Shown: positions 1 through 9,276, counted from the stretch's first letter. The stretch is 64,000 nucleotides of DNA from Nocardia sp. NBC_01329 (GCF_035956715.1 NZ_CP108381.1:310001-374000); one strand, 5' to 3'. Numbers and translations: made by a program. The notes: generated by a model from the letters alone, not told the origin.

Positions 1-426
1 AGCGTCGGGGCGGTCGGTCTTGTTGACGACCAGGATCACCGGCAGGCAGGCGGCGAGCGCCTTGCGCAGGACGAACCGGGTCTGCGGGAGCGGGCCCTCG
101 GAGGCGTCGACCAGCAGCACCACACCGTCGACCATGGACAGGCCGCGCTCGACCTCGCCGCCGAAATCGGCGTGGCCGGGGGTATCGATGACATTGATGA
201 CGGTGACGCTGCCGTCGGGATGGTGCCGGTGTACGGCGGTGTTCTTGGCGAGAATGGTGATGCCCTTCTCGCGCTCCAGATCGCCGGAGTCCATCACTCG
301 GTCGACCGGTTCGGCTCGCTCGGCGAATGCGCCGGACTGCCGCAGCATGGCGTCGACGAGCGTCGTTTTACCGTGGTCGACGTGGGCCACGATGGCTACG
401 TTGCGAAAATCGCGTGTAGACGACAC
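1..426 (-). CDS. typA: TypA/BipA ribosome-associated GTPase (N-terminal part)
   Basis: Translation-factor-family GTPase that acts on the ribosome in stress and in ribosome assembly. The 142 codons present are the start of the G domain. The P-loop AHVDHGKT is at residues 14-21, switch-[10 protein letters not shown] near residue 80, and NKTD near residue 137. The GTG start at 424-426 has AGGAGG 7 nt upstream. The gene runs off the left edge, so about three quarters of the usual 600-plus residues are missing. Family assignment is firm; EF-G or LepA would show different residues around the P-loop. Confidence 0.93.
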   Translation of the reverse strand, partial: MSSTRDFRNVAIVAHVDHGKTTLVDAMLRQSGAFAERAEPVDRVMDSGDLEREKGITILAKNTAVHRHHPDGSVTVINVIDTPGHADFGGEVERGLSMVDGVVLLVDASEGPLPQTRFVLRKALAACLPVILVVNKTDRPDA

Positions 427-562
427 GCCGGTTCCTCCTGCTGGTTAACTGTTGCTTGCGGCCGGACCCTGCGACAGGGAGATTCGAAACTCACCGGGCA
501 TCTGGGCCGGTTACACCCTACCGGGGTCCTGGTGGCCTGCTGGCGGCGCCTAGAGGTAAGGG

Positions 563-568
563 TATGCT
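563..568 (+). promoter_or_regulatory. -10 box TATGCT of a leaderless start
   Basis: TATGCT lies 7 nt before the ATG at 576. This spacing puts the transcription start on the A of the ATG, which supports 576 over the in-frame ATG at 564. Confidence 0.5.
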
Positions 569-575
569 AACCCAC

Positions 576-752
576 ATGGGCAAGGTCAAGGCGAGCGAGG
601 TTTCGAGCCTCAAGCCGAAGAAGAAGTGCTGTCGGAAGAAGACGCGCTGCGTGAAATGCCCTGTGGTCATCATGCGGATGAAGCGCCTGGAAGCCGGGGG
701 TGCTTCCGGCAAAGAACTGAAGAAGGGGCTGAAGAAGGCGCGAGCCGCCTGA
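576..752 (+). CDS. small Cys/Lys-rich basic protein
   Basis: A 58-residue, very basic protein with no function I can name. Residues 13-27 hold a dense cluster (KPKKKCCRKKTRCVKCP) with four cysteines, which could bind metal or pair in disulfides. The C-terminal half is a lysine-rich, probably helical segment ending GLKKARAA. There is no signal peptide or membrane segment. An in-frame ATG lies at 564, but a TATGCT box 7 nt before 576 favours a leaderless start there. It sits between divergent typA and a pterin dehydratase gene. The charge and the cysteines suggest nucleic-acid or ribosome binding, which is inference only. Confidence 0.7.
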   Translation: MGKVKASEVSSLKPKKKCCRKKTRCVKCPVVIMRMKRLEAGGASGKELKKGLKKARAA

Positions 753-836
753 GTCGATCTCTGTCGACGCTCGGGGCGTCGGCATGAAGGCCGACGGTCG
801 GGTTGTAGGAAAGGGATTCCGGGGTACCACGCCGAG

Positions 837-1124
837 ATGACCACACCACTGCTCTCCGAATCCGATATCACCGCGGCCCTGGAATCGCTGCCGGAATGGA
901 CCCGGGCCGGTGACGCATTGACCCGCACCGTCGAGGCGGCCACATTCCCCGCCGGAATCGAACTCGTGCGACAGGTCGCCGATATCGCCGAATCGGCGAA
1001 TCACCATCCCGATATCGATATCCGGTGGCGCAAGGTCACCTTCACCTTGTCCACGCATTCCGCGGGTGGGCTCACGGCACAGGACGTGGCGCTGGCCCGG
1101 GAGATAGATCGACTGGCGCCCTAG
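837..1124 (+). CDS. 4a-hydroxytetrahydrobiopterin dehydratase (PCD/DCoH family)
   Basis: Small enzyme family that dehydrates 4a-hydroxy-tetrahydropterins. The 95 residues are the usual length. The signature region is present: SANHHPDIDIRWRKV followed by THSAGGLTAQD, with the active-site His pair in ANHHPD. No aromatic amino acid hydroxylase is visible nearby, so the physiological role is uncertain. The gene ends by overlapping the 3' end of convergent pimE by about 53 bp. The same pairing (Rv1159A beside Rv1159) is known in M. tuberculosis, which supports both calls. Confidence 0.9.
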   Translation: MTTPLLSESDITAALESLPEWTRAGDALTRTVEAATFPAGIELVRQVADIAESANHHPDIDIRWRKVTFTLSTHSAGGLTAQDVALAREIDRLAP

Positions 1125-2337
1125 CCGTCCGCGCGGCCGTCCGGCCGGCCCAGATGATCCAGCCGTAGAGCGCCAGCGCGCCGATCACATAGACCGTGCC
1201 GAGCCAGGACCAGACGCCCCAGCGGGAGATGGTCCAGATCGAATCCTGCAGGAACGACAGGACCCAGGGGGCGCCGATCAGGGTCATGATCAGCCAGTAA
1301 CCGGCCAGGATCCGCGCGCCCGCCACTGCCCGGTACGGTCCGTGGAGCAGCCAGAGCACAGTCGGCAGCAGCCAACCCCAATGGTGGGACCAGGAGATGG
1401 GCGAGATCATCAGCCCGAACAGCTGCACGATCAGCGCTGTGCCCAGGAGATCGTCGCGGCGCAGGGCCCGCCAGGCGAACCAGCCCAGTGCCGATGTCAC
1501 GAGAACACCCGCGATCCACCACGGTCCGGTGCCCACATCGCTGCCCAGCAGCCGGCTCAGCGCGCCGCGCATCGATTGGTTCCACACCGAGCCCACCGGC
1601 CCGATCCGGTCGGCGTCGCCGAGCAGGGTGCCGAAATACCGGCGGGTCTCCTCGGGATTGATGAGGAAACTGGCCGCCACCGTCAGCCCGAACACCACCG
1701 CCGACCAGACGGCGGCCGCCCAGCGCCGCCGGGCCACGAAGTACAGACCGCTGATCGCCGGCGTCAGTTTGATACCCGCGACCGCGCCCACCAGAGTTCC
1801 CGACAGCCACCACCGGGAGCTGCGGATCGCGATCATCACCCCGAGCATCAGGAAGATGTTGACCTGTCCGTAGTCGATGGTCGTGCGAACCGGTTCGAAC
1901 CACAGCCCGGCCGCGGTCCACGCCACCATGGTGGTGCGCCACCGCGGTTCGCGCAGCGCCTCCCGCCCGAGCATCAGTTCGAACGCGATCCGCACCACCC
2001 AGTACAGCGCCGCGACGATGGCGAAAAGCCAGAGCATCGCGACCACGGTGAACGGCAGGTAATGCAGGGGGAAGAACACCACCGCGGCGAACGGTGGATA
2101 GGTGAAGGGCAGCGGGAAGTCCGGTGTCTTCTCGGCGTAGGTGAAGTCGTAGAGATGGTCGGTGAGCAGGGCTGCCGACCCGTCGACATAGACGTGCAGG
2201 TCGACCAGATTCATGCCGTTCGGAGTCAACAGCATCCACAACAGCCGCGCCAGCACGGTGATCCCGAGCGCTACCAGGGCCAGGCGAAACGGTACGAACC
2301 CCCGAATGTCGGTCCGGGCGCCGCTGGGCTGAGTCAA
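1072..2337 (-). CDS. pimE: polyprenyl-phosphomannose-dependent alpha-1,2-mannosyltransferase PimE
   Basis: GT-C/GT87 integral membrane mannosyltransferase. In mycobacteria PimE adds the fifth mannose of polar phosphatidylinositol mannosides on the outer face of the membrane, using polyprenyl-phosphate mannose. The protein has about ten hydrophobic segments, and an acidic LVDLHVYVDG motif follows the first one, where GT-C enzymes keep their catalytic Asp. I placed the start at TTG 2337 (421 aa) because this fits the roughly 430 residues known for PimE. The frame stays open to an ATG at 2529, which would add 64 low-complexity residues. The 3' end overlaps the convergent dehydratase gene. Confidence 0.85.
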   Translation of the reverse strand: MTQPSGARTDIRGFVPFRLALVALGITVLARLLWMLLTPNGMNLVDLHVYVDGSAALLTDHLYDFTYAEKTPDFPLPFTYPPFAAVVFFPLHYLPFTVVAMLWLFAIVAALYWVVRIAFELMLGREALREPRWRTTMVAWTAAGLWFEPVRTTIDYGQVNIFLMLGVMIAIRSSRWWLSGTLVGAVAGIKLTPAISGLYFVARRRWAAAVWSAVVFGLTVAASFLINPEETRRYFGTLLGDADRIGPVGSVWNQSMRGALSRLLGSDVGTGPWWIAGVLVTSALGWFAWRALRRDDLLGTALIVQLFGLMISPISWSHHWGWLLPTVLWLLHGPYRAVAGARILAGYWLIMTLIGAPWVLSFLQDSIWTISRWGVWSWLGTVYVIGALALYGWIIWAGRTAARTARAPVDLSPGPAPRPVP

Positions 2338-2719
2338 TACACGAGCTTTCGAGTCGGTTCGGGCCGGCGGCCGGACCCGGTGCTGTTGGGCGCGTCGGCC
2401 GGATTTTCCGGCCCGGAATACATTAACCCCACCGTTTTCCGGGCGATCGCGAGCCCGGAATGTGCGCGATGCGGAGGCGGCAAACGGGGCACACCGGCTC
2501 CGGTAACCATCGAGCAACCGATGAGTCACGAGTGCGCAATCGCCTCAATTTTCACACCTGTCACTTCCGTTATCCGCTACTGTCCAGTAGCACAGCGAAT
2601 CGGGGGTCGCAATCCCGGCCCCGGTGCTGTACAACGCGCGTCAGTGTCCTTAGAGTGACCCCGAAACGACGGCTTTTCAGCGTCGCCCAGATGTACCCGA
2701 GGTAAGGACGGCTAGACCA

Positions 2720-3508
2720 GTGCTTCGCACCCGAGGATCGCGGATCGCAATGTCCGCGCTCGCCATTGCGGCGGGCGCCTCCCTCGTGGCGCCCGCGACA
2801 GCCGTCGCGGATCCGGCCACCGAGGCGTCGGTGAGCAGCGTCCCGATGGTCCCCGAAGGGGTACCCGTCGACGTTCTCGCCGCCCTGGCCCCGGCCATCG
2901 TCAACGCACCGGCTCCGGCGGCCAAGAACGTCGCCGCACCGGGGAGCCCGCAGGCGGCGATCCTGGCCCAGGCCCGCGCGCTGCTGGACACGGTGAATCT
3001 GCCCCCGCAGATCGAATCCACACTGGAACGGGTCATCACGTTCCTCGACGGCAGCGGCGGCGGTGGCCCGGAGATCCCCGAAACGGGGCCGGCGATCGCC
3101 CAGTTCCTGTACCCGACCATCGGCAAGGGCTGCATCGCCCCGTCCGGCGATTCGATCGGCACCGCCCTCGCGGTACCCGGCCCGGCGCAGTTGCCGCCGC
3201 CGGGACCGGCCGCCGGCCAGACCGGTTTCGTGTTCACCGCGCTGGGTACCGAACGCCCGACGGCCGAACAGGCACAGCCGTTGATGGTGCAGTGGCGGAA
3301 CCTGGACACCGGTGAGGCCGGCTCGCAGCCGCTGACCGACGAGGCCGAGATCAACCCCGACGGTCCGGCCACTCTCTCGGCCATCGCGAACACCGGCACC
3401 GGCCGGGTTGTCGCGGTGATCGGCGGCGGGCTCACCACTCAGGCCACCGAAACCGAAACCCGCAGCTGCACGTTCATGCCCACCATCGGCTTCTTCACCG
3501 TCGGCTGA
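2720..3508 (+). CDS. secreted Ala/Pro-rich protein (Rv1157c-like)
   Basis: Exported protein of 262 residues, function unknown. A signal peptide covers residues 1 to about 31: basic MLRTRGSR, a hydrophobic core, and a cleavage site near AVADPA. The N-terminal half of the mature protein is rich in Ala and Pro. The C-terminal half is more structured, with cysteines in GKGCIAP and RSCTFMP that could form a disulfide. It resembles the Ala/Pro-rich secreted protein that lies close to pimE in M. tuberculosis. The GTG start is preceded by a purine-rich GAGGTAAGGACGG about 8 nt upstream. Secretion is well supported; no enzymatic motif is visible. Confidence 0.82.
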   Translation: MLRTRGSRIAMSALAIAAGASLVAPATAVADPATEASVSSVPMVPEGVPVDVLAALAPAIVNAPAPAAKNVAAPGSPQAAILAQARALLDTVNLPPQIESTLERVITFLDGSGGGGPEIPETGPAIAQFLYPTIGKGCIAPSGDSIGTALAVPGPAQLPPPGPAAGQTGFVFTALGTERPTAEQAQPLMVQWRNLDTGEAGSQPLTDEAEINPDGPATLSAIANTGTGRVVAVIGGGLTTQATETETRSCTFMPTIGFFTVG

Positions 3509-3750
3509 GCAGTCCGCGGCACCAGTGCCGCAGAGGCCGGGGGCGCTCGTGACCCTGCGCGGTGAGTGGTCGGCGGCGATCGCGCCGTGAGCGATTGATC
3601 GCGGGTGGGTGCATCGAATGCCCGGGCTATCCGGTGGCGGCCGGACCGCGAACATCGAGTTGATCCCTGGTCTCCCCGAAGCGGGCGGTCGGGTTCGGAG
3701 CGTCGCATGTTCAGTGCCGGGCAGACCGCGGTCCGCTGTGGTAGACCGGG

Positions 3751-4104
3751 GTGATGGCGACTGTCGAAAGTACGCGCAAGCCGAGTATTCGGAGCCGGCG
3801 CTCGTCACGGTCGATTCTGTCGATCCGTTCAGAGGGATCGATCCTGTCCATCGGCTCCGCGTATTCGATTCTGTCCATCGGAAGCGTGGGGTCGATCCTG
3901 TCGATCGGCTCCATCGGATCATTCGGTTCGGCGATCTCCAGCGGGTCTTTTCTGAGTCTCGGCTCGGCGCTGTCCGGATTGTCCCGCTGGTCCCTGTTGT
4001 CGTGGACGGGTGATCACGCGAGTCCGGATACCCGCCCCGATCTGCGTGTTGTCGCAGACGAACCCGATCTGCGCGAGGCTGCCACCCGGCACTGCCAGAC
4101 CTGA
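3751..4104 (+). CDS. nonapeptide-repeat protein (SILSIGSxx repeats)
   Basis: 117 residues, unknown function. After a basic Ser/Arg-rich N-terminus (residues 1-20), residues 21-83 follow a strict nine-residue period: SILSIRSEG, SILSIGSAY, SILSIGSVG, SILSIGSIG, SFGSAISSG, SFLSLGSAL. Alternating Ser and hydrophobic residues on a short period suggest a beta-solenoid or a membrane-inserted sheet. The C-terminal 30 residues are polar. I remember similar short proteins in other actinobacteria but no assigned role. The start is GTG 3751 or ATG 3754. The underlying DNA repeats with a 27-bp period, so expansion or contraction would stay in frame. Confidence 0.65.
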   Translation: MMATVESTRKPSIRSRRSSRSILSIRSEGSILSIGSAYSILSIGSVGSILSIGSIGSFGSAISSGSFLSLGSALSGLSRWSLLSWTGDHASPDTRPDLRVVADEPDLREAATRHCQT

Positions 4105-4161
4105 TATCCCGGGGCTCCGGAACGTCGCCGGCGAAGCACGGTCAGGAGGGCTCCGGCCTTG

Positions 4162-4239
4162 CCTTGCCGGAGGCGGGATCGATCAGACCTTGCCGGAGGC
4201 GGGATCGATCAGACCTTGCCGGAGGCGGGATCGATCAGA
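4162..4239. repeat. three exact tandem copies of a 26-bp unit
   Basis: Units at 4162-4187, 4188-4213 and 4214-4239 are identical (each begins CCTTGCCGGAGG). The right-hand unit encodes the last residues (IDPASGK) of the minus-strand PH-domain gene. The stop at 4209-4211 falls in the middle unit, so the other copies are non-coding tail. The unit length is not a multiple of three. Confidence 0.95.
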
Positions 4240-5825
4240 CACAGCACCGCCCATGCCCGATCCAGGGGGATGTCCTCGATTCGGTAGAGCTTCTTGCCCG
4301 CGGCGGTGGCGGCGCCGACCGTGGCCAGCCCGGCTCGGCGCTGCCAGAAGGTCTGCCGGACAGTCCAGCCGATGATGCCGGGAGCCTCCAGGCAGGTGCG
4401 TTCCCGGTCGAGTGATCCGGAGCGGACGATCAGCCAGGTGGGGGAGCCATCGGCAGTGGGGACAACGGCGTGGCCGAGGCCGCGGTAGCGATCCTCGGCG
4501 AGCAGTGCGCAGACAGGGATCAGGACGAGCGGCAGCAGCCACCACCAGGCCGGAAGGTTCAGGCCGGCCGTCGATATGACGATCAGGATCGCCGCGATGA
4601 GCGGAACCGGCCAGCATGCCCGGATATAGCGGCGCCGCCGGGCGGCGGGACCGTGCCGGGTCAGGGGAACATCGGCGAGGGCCGACAGCGTGGTGGGACC
4701 GTCGGAGGTCCCGGTGTTCCGGTGCGGACTCAGCAGCCGGGCCGCTGTCCGTTCGACGGCCGCGCGCGGGGATTGCGGCAAGATCTTCTGGCGCGGGTTC
4801 TCTCCCGTCATCACCGCTTCCAGTTGTGCGGCTCCGGCCAGGCGCAGGAGTAGCGGTTCGCAGAGGGTGGCGCCGCGTAATCGCGCGGTGTCCAGGGTTA
4901 TCCGGCGCAATGTGAACAGTCCACGGCGGATCTGCAGGGTGCTGCCGTGATCGGTGACGCGCAGCCCGAAGTTGGTGGCCAGGTAGTGGGCGCAGGCGGC
5001 GATACTGACGACCGCGACCATGACGGCCAGCGCGCCGAACGCGAGCAGCAGCAGTGACAACAACCCGAAATCGCGGACGCTGTCGACGGTGTTGCGGCTG
5101 ATACTGATCTCGGCGGCACCGAAACCGAATTGTGCCGCGACGCCGAGCGCCGATGCGGCGAGAGCGAACCCGGTGAGCGATAGCGGTGCGTACCGGACCC
5201 AGCTCGGTTGCCAATGTCCGATTTCCTCGCCGCCGAGTTCTTCGGTTTCGGGGTTGGTGTCGCCCTTCTCGGCGAGGCGGGCCGGGGTGGGATCGTCGGC
5301 GGCGAAGTGGATATCTCGGGTGTGGGCGAGCAGTTCGGCGCGCAGTGGCCGGACGTGCTCGGCAGCGAGCGCGTCCAACCGGAAGCGGTCATCGGTGTCG
5401 GCTTCCCGGCCGGTGCCGATCACCACTACGGCCAGGCCCAGGATTCGGTGCAGCGGGTCGGCTTCGATATCCACCGAACGGATTCGCGCCCGCGGCACCG
5501 ACAGTCGTTTCCGCCGGATCAGTCCGGTGCGGAGTTCGACATGGGTCGGCCCGACCCGGTAGGTGGTGGTGAACCAGAGGGTGGCTGCGTACGGGATCAC
5601 GACCACCAAGCCCAGCAGGCTGTACAGGGGGTTTCCGGAGCTGACACCCAGGATCACCGCGCCGATCACCGCGGGTAGGAACTTCACGACCTCTTGGACC
5701 GGGTGCACCAGCAGCATTCGGCGATCGAGTCGTAGCCACGGCTCGTCGTCATCGCGATCGAGGATGGTGGCCGGCTCCCGCGCTGTGACCGGGTGGCTGT
5801 CGCCGGTCGCTTCGGGTCCCGTCAT
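4209..5825 (-). CDS. PH-domain (YdbT-like, bPH2/DUF304) membrane protein
   Basis: 538-residue membrane protein with repeated bacterial PH-like modules. Paired hydrophobic segments (near residues 45-85, 235-295 and 390-420) alternate with soluble bPH2 modules, each opening with a pattern such as YRVGPTHVELRTGLI and continuing RARIRSVDIEADPLHRILGL. In Bacillus, YdbS and YdbT occur as such a pair. The ATG start overlaps the stop of the upstream ydbS-like gene (ATGA), so the two are cotranscribed. The C-terminus (IDPASGKV) lies in a 26-bp triplication. The molecular role is not established. Confidence 0.8.
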   Translation of the reverse strand: MTGPEATGDSHPVTAREPATILDRDDDEPWLRLDRRMLLVHPVQEVVKFLPAVIGAVILGVSSGNPLYSLLGLVVVIPYAATLWFTTTYRVGPTHVELRTGLIRRKRLSVPRARIRSVDIEADPLHRILGLAVVVIGTGREADTDDRFRLDALAAEHVRPLRAELLAHTRDIHFAADDPTPARLAEKGDTNPETEELGGEEIGHWQPSWVRYAPLSLTGFALAASALGVAAQFGFGAAEISISRNTVDSVRDFGLLSLLLLAFGALAVMVAVVSIAACAHYLATNFGLRVTDHGSTLQIRRGLFTLRRITLDTARLRGATLCEPLLLRLAGAAQLEAVMTGENPRQKILPQSPRAAVERTAARLLSPHRNTGTSDGPTTLSALADVPLTRHGPAARRRRYIRACWPVPLIAAILIVISTAGLNLPAWWWLLPLVLIPVCALLAEDRYRGLGHAVVPTADGSPTWLIVRSGSLDRERTCLEAPGIIGWTVRQTFWQRRAGLATVGAATAAGKKLYRIEDIPLDRAWAVLCLIDPASGKV

Positions 5826-6334
5826 GTGGCGTCACCGCGATGCCGGGCGGCGATCTCGGTCAGCCGGGTCACCGTCTGCTCGGCCACCGCTCGGTCCAGC
5901 AGGCTGATGTGCACGGCCCCGGCGGAAGAGGCGGTCGTCACGGTGACCGTCGACAGGTCGAGCATCCGTTCCAGTGGACCGCGTTCGGTGTCCACGGTCT
6001 GCACCCGGGAGATCGGCGCGACCCGGCTCTCCTGGGTCAGCCAGCCCGATCGGGAGTACACGGCCTCGTCGGTCACTTCCCAGCGGTGCACCCGGAAGCG
6101 CCATCGCGGAATCACGATTGTGGATAGCACGGCGACCACCACCACGACCACCGCTGCCACCGCCTGCCAGGCTCGGCGCTCGGGGTCGAAGACGACCCAC
6201 CCGAGCAGCACGGCGAACACGACGAGCCACGACAGCGCGATCTGCACGGTCCAGAGGGTCTTTGCGCGCGGGCTGAGCCGCCACGACGGATCGGCCAGGA
6301 GGATCGGTGACCGCGGTGAACTGTCGGGCGACAT
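5822..6334 (-). CDS. PH-domain (YdbS-like) membrane protein
   Basis: 170 residues with two adjacent transmembrane helices near residues 28-70, then one bPH2 domain (VTDEAVYSRSGWLTQESRVAPISRVQTVD). Its 3' end overlaps the start of the larger YdbT-like gene by 4 bp, so they form a two-gene unit. I chose the ATG at 6334 because the open frame upstream codes for unrelated, atypical sequence. Neighbouring fbiC is divergent. Function is known only as membrane-associated, by family resemblance. Confidence 0.78.
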   Translation of the reverse strand: MSPDSSPRSPILLADPSWRLSPRAKTLWTVQIALSWLVVFAVLLGWVVFDPERRAWQAVAAVVVVVVAVLSTIVIPRWRFRVHRWEVTDEAVYSRSGWLTQESRVAPISRVQTVDTERGPLERMLDLSTVTVTTASSAGAVHISLLDRAVAEQTVTRLTEIAARHRGDAT

Positions 6335-6505
6335 ATATTCATCGTCGCACGGTGTGAGGTGCGGCCAGTGGCCCACAGATCGGCGACCATCGAGCACCGA
6401 CAGCGTCGTGACCCGACCCAGGTGGCCAAGGCCCACCTCCGCACACACGTTCCGTCTACTCCGGATGGTCGGCCTCCGTGGCCGGGGTCACGAGGGCCCC
6501 GACCC

Positions 6506-6524
6506 GCCCCGCCGAAGGCGGGGC
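6506..6524. other. perfect GC hairpin between divergent genes
   Basis: GCCCCGCC-GAA-GGCGGGGC forms an 8-bp stem with a 3-nt loop in the 278-bp gap between the ydbS-like gene and fbiC. No T-run follows. The surrounding sequence resembles a segment at 44713-44746. Confidence 0.5.
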
Positions 6525-6612
6525 AAATAGACACAGCCCGACCTGCGAGGAATAGCCCGAGATACACCGCGGTTGTGAACGCTCAACAACCTGGGAGGAG
6601 ACAGTTCCGGAT

Positions 6613-9204
6613 GTGTGCCGCATGATCGAGGGCGTGACCGAGCTCCCCGAACCGACCGTCCCGACCCCCGTGCCGACCCCGTCCGCCATGCGCCGGGCGT
6701 TGCGCCGGGCCCGCGACGGGGTCACGCTGAACGTCGACGAGGCCACGGTGCTGTTGCATGCTCGCGACTCCGACCTCGTCGATCTGTGCCGAAGCGCTGC
6801 GCGGGTGCGCGACGCCGGGCTCGAATCGGCCGGGCGACCGAGCACGATCACCTATTCGCGCAACGTTTTCATCCCGCTCACCCATCTGTGCCGCGATACC
6901 TGCCACTACTGCACTTTCGTGACGGTGCCGGGGAAACTGCGCGCCCAGGGTCGCGGGATGTTCCTGGAACCCGACGAGGTGCTCGATATCGCTCGTCGCG
7001 GCGCCGAACTGGGTTGTAAGGAAGCGCTGTTCACTTTGGGTGATCGGCCCGAGGCGCGCTGGCCCGAGGCGGCTCAGTGGTTGGACGAACGCGGCTATGA
7101 CTCCACTCTGGATTATCTGCGCGCGGTGTCCATCCTGGTGCTCGAGGAAACCGGGCTGCTGCCGCATCTGAATCCCGGGGTGATGTCGTGGGAGGAGATC
7201 TCGCGACTGAAGCCGGTGGCGCAGTCGATGGGCATGATGCTCGAGACCACCGCGACGCGTCTGTTCACCGAGAAGGGCAACTGCCATTACGGCAGCCCGG
7301 ACAAGGATCCGGCGGTACGGCTGCGTGCCATCACCGACGCGGGCCGCCTGTCGGTGCCCTACACCACCGGAATCCTGGTGGGTATCGGCGAGAACATGGC
7401 CGAGCGCGCCGATACGATCGCCGCGATCCGCAAACAGCACAAGGCGTTCGGCCATATCCAGGAAGTGATCGTGCAGAACTTCCGGGCCAAGGACGACACC
7501 GCCATGCGGCACGCGCCCGACGCGGACTTCACCGAGTTCCTGGCCACCATCGCGGTGACCCGGTTGCTGCTCGGGCCCGATGTCTCGGTCCAGGCGCCGC
7601 CGAATCTGGTGTCCGGTGACGAATGCCGCGCCTTGCTGGAAGCCGGTATCGACGATTGGGGCGGCGTTTCGCCGGTGACCCCCGACCACGTGAATCCCGA
7701 GCGGCCCTGGCCGAATCTGGACACCCTCGCCGAGATCACCGCCGGCGCCGGTTTCGAACTGGTCGAGCGCACTTCCGCGCATCCGAAATACGTCCGGGCC
7801 GGGAACCCGTGGATCGATCCGCGGATCGGTGCGCACGTCGCGGCCCTCACCGACGCCGAGACCGGACTGGCGAAGGCCGGTGCGCTCCCGGTGGGCCTGC
7901 CCTGGCAGGAACCCGACGAGAGCTGGGAGTCGGCGGGTCGTACCGATCTCAACACCGAGATCGATACCGCCGGCCGCAACACCGATACCCGTAGCGATAT
8001 CGACAACGCGTTCGGTGATTGGGACACCATCCGCGAGCAGGTTCGTGATCTGGCCGCCGCGCCGCAGCGGCTGGACGCCGATGTGCTGGCCGCGCTGCGG
8101 GCGGCGGAACGGGATCCGGCCGGGCTTTCCGACGCCCAGTATCTGGCGCTGGCCACCGCCGACGGAGCAGATCTGGAGGCTGTCGCGGGTCTCGCCGATC
8201 AATTGCGCCGCGATGTCTGCGGCGACGACGTCACCTATGTGGTGAATCGCAATATCAACTTCACCAATATCTGCTATACCGGCTGCCGTTTCTGTGCGTT
8301 CGCGCAGCGTAAGGGCGATGCCGATGCCTTCACGCTCAGCACCGGCGAGGTCGCGGATCGTGCCTGGGAAGCGTATGTGGACGGCGCCACCGAGGTGTGC
8401 ATGCAGGGCGGGATCGATCCTGATCTTCCGGTGACGGGCTACGCGGATCTGGTCCGTGCGGTGAAGGCGCGGGTGCCGTCGATTCATGTCCACGCATTCA
8501 GCCCGATGGAGATCGTGAACGGCGCCTCTCGCGGCGGTGAGAGCGTCCGGGACTGGCTGACCGCGCTGCGGGAAGCCGGGCTCGGCACCATCCCGGGAAC
8601 GGCGGCGGAGATCCTCGACGACGAGGTCCGCTGGGTGCTCACCAAGGGCAAGCTGCCCGCCTCTGCCTGGATCGACGTGGTCACCACGGCACATCAGGTC
8701 GGGATCCGGTCGAGCTCGACCATGATGTACGGGCACGTCGACAACCCCAGCCACTGGGTCGGGCACCTGCGCGTGCTTCGTGGTATCCAGGACGAGACGG
8801 GTGGTTTCACCGAATTCGTCCTGCTCCCGTTCGTTCACCAGAGCGCCCCGCTCTACCTGGCCGGGGCCTCCCGCCCGGGGCCCACCAACCGTGACAACCG
8901 CGCCGCGCATGCTCTGGCCCGGATCATGCTGCACGGCCGGATCGACAATATCCAGACCAGCTGGGTCAAACTGGGCACCACCGGCACCCGGGTGATGTTG
9001 AGCAGCGGCGCCAACGACCTCGGCGGCACCCTCATGGAGGAGACCATCTCGCGGATGGCCGGTTCACAGCACGGGTCGGCGAAGACGGTGGCCGAACTCA
9101 TAGAGATCGCCGAGGGAATCGGCCGCCCGGTCCGGGAACGCACCACCACCTACGGTGTCCCGCCCCAAAGGAGTGCGGCGGTGCCAGGACTGGAACTGGT
9201 TTAG
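6613..9204 (+). CDS. fbiC: FO synthase, fused CofG-CofH radical SAM enzyme
   Basis: Makes 7,8-didemethyl-8-hydroxy-5-deazariboflavin, the chromophore of coenzyme F420. It is a fusion of two radical SAM enzymes, as is usual in actinobacteria. The CofG half has the [4Fe-4S] motif CRDTCHYC (Cys 93, 97, 100). The CofH half has CYTGCRFC (Cys 554, 558, 561). Its 863 residues match the roughly 860 of mycobacterial FbiC. The GTG at 6613 follows GGGAGGAGAC with 11 nt spacing, and an ATG at 6622 is the alternative. A GC hairpin follows the stop. A probable F420-dependent LLM oxidoreductase lies at the right edge of the window. Confidence 0.96.
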   Translation: MCRMIEGVTELPEPTVPTPVPTPSAMRRALRRARDGVTLNVDEATVLLHARDSDLVDLCRSAARVRDAGLESAGRPSTITYSRNVFIPLTHLCRDTCHYCTFVTVPGKLRAQGRGMFLEPDEVLDIARRGAELGCKEALFTLGDRPEARWPEAAQWLDERGYDSTLDYLRAVSILVLEETGLLPHLNPGVMSWEEISRLKPVAQSMGMMLETTATRLFTEKGNCHYGSPDKDPAVRLRAITDAGRLSVPYTTGILVGIGENMAERADTIAAIRKQHKAFGHIQEVIVQNFRAKDDTAMRHAPDADFTEFLATIAVTRLLLGPDVSVQAPPNLVSGDECRALLEAGIDDWGGVSPVTPDHVNPERPWPNLDTLAEITAGAGFELVERTSAHPKYVRAGNPWIDPRIGAHVAALTDAETGLAKAGALPVGLPWQEPDESWESAGRTDLNTEIDTAGRNTDTRSDIDNAFGDWDTIREQVRDLAAAPQRLDADVLAALRAAERDPAGLSDAQYLALATADGADLEAVAGLADQLRRDVCGDDVTYVVNRNINFTNICYTGCRFCAFAQRKGDADAFTLSTGEVADRAWEAYVDGATEVCMQGGIDPDLPVTGYADLVRAVKARVPSIHVHAFSPMEIVNGASRGGESVRDWLTALREAGLGTIPGTAAEILDDEVRWVLTKGKLPASAWIDVVTTAHQVGIRSSSTMMYGHVDNPSHWVGHLRVLRGIQDETGGFTEFVLLPFVHQSAPLYLAGASRPGPTNRDNRAAHALARIMLHGRIDNIQTSWVKLGTTGTRVMLSSGANDLGGTLMEETISRMAGSQHGSAKTVAELIEIAEGIGRPVRERTTTYGVPPQRSAAVPGLELV

Positions 9205-9218
9205 GCGCGTGGGCCATT

Positions 9219-9242
9219 GCGCTGACCCGTGCGGGTCAGCGC
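9219..9242 (+). terminator. hairpin after fbiC
   Basis: GCGCTGACCC-gtgc-GGGTCAGCGC is a perfect 10-bp stem with a 4-nt loop, 14 nt after the fbiC stop. There is no U-tract, as is common for actinobacterial terminators. Confidence 0.7.
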
Positions 9243-9249
9243 GCGTGAA

Positions 9250-9276
9250 TTAGGGCAGGCTCACCGGGGGTAGCCT
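9250..9276 (+). promoter_or_regulatory. fdxC promoter with an IdeR-like iron box
   Basis: A -10 box TAGCCT (9271-9276) is preceded by TTAGGGCAGGCTCACC (9250-9265). This matches 13 of the 19 positions of the IdeR/DtxR consensus as I remember it. The box covers the expected -35 position. Confidence 0.45.

Noticed and set aside
2338..2529. 64-residue N-terminal extension of PimE from ATG 2529
   Set aside because: Low-complexity, Arg-rich, and it makes the protein much longer than known PimE; TTG 2337 fits length better.
1342..2658. 438-codon plus-strand frame over pimE
   Set aside because: Gln/His/Pro/Arg-rich shadow opposite a clear membrane protein; typical of high-GC antisense frames.
6583..8934. 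783-codon minus-strand frame over fbiC
   Set aside because: Antisense shadow of a well-conserved radical SAM enzyme; no domain recognisable.
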